Shown piece after piece: positions 61,276-64,000 of a stretch of DNA of 64,000 nt; the first letter of the stretch is position 1, and every line of letters starts with the position of its first letter. The DNA comes from Insolitispirillum peregrinum (lineage in GTDB: Bacteria; Pseudomonadota; Alphaproteobacteria; Rhodospirillales; Rhodospirillaceae). The translations under genes were made by a program, and so were the position numbers. The notes under the pieces were generated by a model that did not search any database, had not been told where the DNA came from, and saw nothing but the letters and a program-made list of their open reading frames with translations. The DNA is taken from assembly GCF_042665255.1 (NCBI RefSeq), contig NZ_JBHTCD010000001.1. The stretch is one strand, 5' to 3'.

Positions 61276-61503
61276 CTTGCCAACCTCCGAAGGTTTCCTG
61301 AAGACTGCCGGGGAGCCATCCCCTTGGCGTGCACTATACCTGTCTGCACCAGGCTCTCAAGCCCCGACACTCAACCTCTTCAACCTACTGCATGCCAGTA
61401 TGGCGCGTATATCCCTTTTCTCTGATCCCTTTCACTGGAAAGTCTGAAAAGATGAAAAACGCTGGACAAACCTCCTTTTTTATCGCTTTCCGCATAAGAC
61501 GAA

Positions 61504-61517
61504 TGAATGAACATTCA
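61504..61517. promoter_or_regulatory. TetR-type operator candidate
   Basis: A palindrome TGAATG-AA-CATTCA, flanked by further GAATGA-like bases, lies in the AT-rich divergent region between the dehydrogenase/CoxG operon and the EAL gene. Many TetR regulators bind TGAATGA-type palindromes. No TetR gene is in the window. Confidence 0.45.
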
Positions 61518-61564
61518 CTTCAAGCATTAGTTCCATTCATTGGTATAAAAAGACTATCCATGAT

Positions 61565-61595
61565 CTCTATCAATATAGAACAATATGTGATAGAG
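61565..61595. promoter_or_regulatory. Inverted repeat upstream of the EAL gene
   Basis: CTCTATCA at 61565-61572 and TGATAGAG at 61588-61595, 15 bp apart, in an AT-rich stretch 60 bp before the EAL start. The spacing (about two helical turns centre to centre) suits a dimeric repressor. Confidence 0.45.
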
Positions 61596-61654
61596 AAAAA
61601 ATTACGATTTTAATCGCTTATACCATTCTTTACCCCCACTCCGAGAGGCTGCCG

Positions 61655-63310
61655 ATGTCGCAGAGCCCAGACTCCTCTGCCAAATTGCGCGAACAACGCG
61701 ACCGCTTTGTGGCCTTTGCCTTCGCAGGCGCCGAGGCATTGATCGAGCTGGATGACCAGCGGACAATCACCTACTGCGCCGGAGCATCGGAATCCCTGCT
61801 GGGGGGAGCCCCCGAGGCCCTTGTCGGTCAATCCCTGCTGAATCTGGTCGCCCCCGAAGATCAGACCATGCTGCAGGAACTGATCCGCCGTATCGAGACT
61901 GTCGGTCGCATGGACCGCATCCGCATCCATTTTCAGGCTGCAGGGCGTCAACCCGTCGCCGTATCCCTGTCAGGTTTGTGCTTTCCCGGCCGCAAGGAAA
62001 CCCTTTACCTGACAGCCAGCCGTGCCCATGGCGGCAATCCGGGCAAGACACAGATTACCGCGCCTGCGCGTACCAAAGAAGAATTCGCCCAGATGGCCGA
62101 ACAGCGGATGCAGGAGGCAGCCCAGTTCGGGGATGAATTGCGCATGACCCTGATCGATCTGGCAGATTCATCGCTGAACGAACGGATGGATTCCGAGGCT
62201 ATCGGTACCTTTTTGCAAGGCGTCGAAAGTTACCTGCGTGCCTGGTCGGTGGGCGGGAATTCAATCGGGCAGATCGACGATACCAAATTCGGCATCATCC
62301 ACGACAAGTCCCTGCAAGTCGAACAAATGTCCAGTCGCATTTCCGACATCGCATCCCTGTTCGACCCGTCCGGCGCCGGGCTGGAGGTCAAGGCGGTCAG
62401 TGTCGAGCTGGATCGCAGCGTGATCACCGAAGAGGACCTGAACAAGGCGCTGATCTACACCCTGACCTCGTTTGCCGAAAATGGTGGCAAGGATTTTACG
62501 CTGAAATCCCTCAGTCAGGGTTACCAGCAAGCACTGGACGAAACGCTGACCAAGGTGACAGCATTCCGCGAGGCCCTGAATTCTGATTCGTTTACTTTGG
62601 TCTACCAGCCGATCGTTGACCTGAAGGCATGGAGCGTCCACCACTACGAGGCCCTCGCCCGCATGCAGCAGGGAGAACGACTGTTCCTGCCGGCGCGTTT
62701 CATCGGCTTCGCCGAAGATTTCGGGGTGGTCAACGAATTCGACACCATGGTGGTCAAAAAAGCCATTGCCGCGTTGCGGGCAGGTAAAAAGCTGCACGGA
62801 TCAGCGCAAATCGCCGTGAACCTGTCAGGAAAAAGCCTGTCAAACGAGGCGTTCGTCCATGGACTGTTCCTGTTGCTGCTGGAAAACCGCGATATCCTGC
62901 CACGGATGATGTTCGAATTGACGGAATCCTCCGAACTGGCCGACCTCGAATCTGCCAACAAGATCCTGCAGAAAATACGCTCGTTCGGCTGTAAGGTCTC
63001 GATTGACGACTTCGGCGCCGGAGCCGCTGCCTTCAACTATCTCAAGGCCCTGAAAGTTGATTACGTCAAAATTGACGGCAGCTATATTCTGGACGCCTTC
63101 CACACCACACATGGCAAGCCTTTTCTGAAGGCCATCGCACACCTGTGCCGTGACATGAACATTCAGAGCATCGGCGAAATGGTGGAAGACAGCCGGACCA
63201 TGTGGTTGCTGAAAGAGGTCGGGGTGGATTTCGGGCAAGGCTATTTCTTTGGGCGCCCGTTGCCGGACATTACCGGCTTTTCCCTCTCCCCTATCCCCAA
63301 GACCCGCTAA
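61655..63310 (+). CDS. PAS-EAL cyclic-di-GMP phosphodiesterase
   Basis: A 551-aa protein without membrane helices. It has an N-terminal PAS-like domain (about 20-125), a helical linker, and a C-terminal EAL domain (about 305-540). Catalytic and metal residues appear intact: E332 in YEALAR, Asn in AVNLSGKS, Glu in ELTESS, the pair in IDDFGAG, Lys in VKIDGSY, Glu in GEMVED, and Gln in GQGYFFGRPL. No GGDEF domain is present, so it should degrade c-di-GMP and oppose the cyclase at 46 kb. Confidence 0.91.
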   Translation: MSQSPDSSAKLREQRDRFVAFAFAGAEALIELDDQRTITYCAGASESLLGGAPEALVGQSLLNLVAPEDQTMLQELIRRIETVGRMDRIRIHFQAAGRQPVAVSLSGLCFPGRKETLYLTASRAHGGNPGKTQITAPARTKEEFAQMAEQRMQEAAQFGDELRMTLIDLADSSLNERMDSEAIGTFLQGVESYLRAWSVGGNSIGQIDDTKFGIIHDKSLQVEQMSSRISDIASLFDPSGAGLEVKAVSVELDRSVITEEDLNKALIYTLTSFAENGGKDFTLKSLSQGYQQALDETLTKVTAFREALNSDSFTLVYQPIVDLKAWSVHHYEALARMQQGERLFLPARFIGFAEDFGVVNEFDTMVVKKAIAALRAGKKLHGSAQIAVNLSGKSLSNEAFVHGLFLLLLENRDILPRMMFELTESSELADLESANKILQKIRSFGCKVSIDDFGAGAAAFNYLKALKVDYVKIDGSYILDAFHTTHGKPFLKAIAHLCRDMNIQSIGEMVEDSRTMWLLKEVGVDFGQGYFFGRPLPDITGFSLSPIPKTR

Positions 63311-63328
63311 CCATTTGACGTCACGGGC

Positions 63329-63367
63329 ACAGGACCACAAGGTCGGAAAGAGCCGTTGTGGTCCTGT
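63329..63367. terminator. Hairpin between convergent EAL and malonyl-CoA decarboxylase genes
   Basis: A 12-bp perfect stem (ACAGGACCACAA at 63329-63340, complement at 63356-63367) with a 15-base loop. It has no long U-run, but its position between two stop codons suggests shared termination. Confidence 0.65.
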
Positions 63368-63378
63368 ACCTGTGCCAT

Positions 63379-64000
63379 TCAACCCTTGAGCAAAGCCCGC
63401 ACAGACGATGACAGGACAGCCTTGCCCTGCTCGCTGTAGATTTCATGGTTCCGCTCGATTTCATTCAGCTTGTACAGATAGTTGACCATCAGGCCATAGG
63501 CCTGCTCCATCCCGTTCGCCGAACGGTCGCCCACCCAGTTCAGCCGTTCGATCCGCGCGCCGTTGGTCAGATGAAAATGCGCCACCGGGTTGGCCGCCGT
63601 TGCCACTCCGCCTTCCTCTCGAGCCGGACGCTTTTCCAGCGCCAGATACAAGGCCCCCAGCCGGATCAACGGCTCCCGGATGACCTCGGCCAAGGCAGCA
63701 TCCTCCAGCAAATCCGGACGTTGCAGGCATCCTGCCAAGCCAGTTTTTCCACTCAGCCCCTGCTTTTTGGCAAAGGCTGCCAGTTGCTTCTGCTCGGCGG
63801 GCAGCAAGGCTGCATCGCCCTTTTCCGCCAGATAGCCATCCAGCCATTTGCGGAACCCCGGCATCGGCGACAAGGTGGCAAACGTCTTCAGGTTGCTGAA
63901 CTCCTTGGACAGCGTCTGCACCACTTTCTTGATCAGGAAATTGCCGAACGAGATGCCATCCAGCCCGCGCTGGGCATTCGAGATCGAATAGAAAATTGCC
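63379..64000 (-). CDS. Malonyl-CoA decarboxylase (C-terminal part; gene continues beyond the window)
   Basis: The frame stays open to the window edge and reads ISNAQRGLDGISFGNFLIKK before the segment LKTFATLSPMPGF, both typical of malonyl-CoA decarboxylase. The catalytic-domain end NPVAHFHLTNGARIERLNW and MVNYLYKLNEIE is also clear. The enzyme converts malonyl-CoA to acetyl-CoA. About 206 residues are visible; the N-terminus lies past 64000. A Met at 63924 is internal, not the start. Confidence 0.92.
   Translation of the reverse strand, partial: AIFYSISNAQRGLDGISFGNFLIKKVVQTLSKEFSNLKTFATLSPMPGFRKWLDGYLAEKGDAALLPAEQKQLAAFAKKQGLSGKTGLAGCLQRPDLLEDAALAEVIREPLIRLGALYLALEKRPAREEGGVATAANPVAHFHLTNGARIERLNWVGDRSANGMEQAYGLMVNYLYKLNEIERNHEIYSEQGKAVLSSSVRALLKG

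Noticed and set aside
1..64000. CRISPR arrays, rRNA genes or prophage
   Set aside because: No regularly spaced direct repeats, rRNA motifs or phage structural genes were seen; the repeated sequences are dispersed palindromes.

Overview
The window is chromosomal DNA of a GC-rich alphaproteobacterium, most likely a free-living, motile member of the Rhodospirillales. Supporting this are the folK-rpoZ-rsh order, the bactofilin/M23 pair, an Mg-type HemB, the MaoC-phosphotransacetylase fusion, a valine-degradation set, an SHP/DHC cytochrome cluster and a heavy load of hybrid histidine kinases. The species cannot be named from the sequence. No rRNA, tRNA, CRISPR array, prophage or transposase gene is recognised.

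Layout. 0-8 kb: stringent response (rsh, rpoZ), folate (folK), a NYN nuclease-like protein, a family-5 uracil-DNA glycosylase, a glutathione peroxidase, a molybdopterin oxidoreductase, smpB and dapA. 8-13.4 kb: cell envelope (lytic transglycosylase, bactofilin overlapping an M23 peptidase, pgpA) and pncC. 13.6-17.3 kb: a small DUF6898-like protein and a three-gene valine-catabolic operon. 17.5-21.8 kb: chemoreceptor, metY, hemB. 22.1-24.4 kb: a two-gene cassette whose composition looks unlike its surroundings. It encodes a short, divergent class II ribonucleotide reductase-like protein translationally coupled to a thymidylate-kinase-like P-loop protein, and is the most unusual locus here. 24.4-28.4 kb: alpha/beta hydrolase diverging from a GntR regulator and aldehyde dehydrogenase, then a flavin reductase. 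28.6-31.7 kb: motA-motB and an RDD membrane protein bracketed by two inverted copies of a MITE-like repeat. 31.7-34.3 kb: MaoC-Pta fusion and ackA.

34.7-47.7 kb is signalling. It holds a hybrid kinase with a Crp/Fnr regulator, a FetAB-type exporter, an FNR-like regulator with three cysteines facing a haem-oxygenase-like protein, and a probable phosphorelay operon (membrane hybrid kinase, lone receiver, HPt-receiver-GGDEF cyclase). 47.8-50 kb: cytochrome b/diheme cytochrome c fusion, SHP and a second diheme cytochrome. 50.3-54.2 kb: MerR regulator, etfBA, greB, OsmC. 54.3-58.3 kb: FIST sensor with a hybrid kinase. 59.2-64 kb: cutA, a CoxG-like protein with a beta-hydroxyacid dehydrogenase, an EAL protein, and the 3' part of malonyl-CoA decarboxylase.

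Two dispersed non-coding repeat families occupy the intergenic spaces, mainly between 30.6 and 58.6 kb: a 121-202 bp MITE-like element with 16-18 bp terminal inverted repeats, and a REP-like pair of hairpins. At 58.4 kb a MITE copy sits inside one of the REP hairpins.
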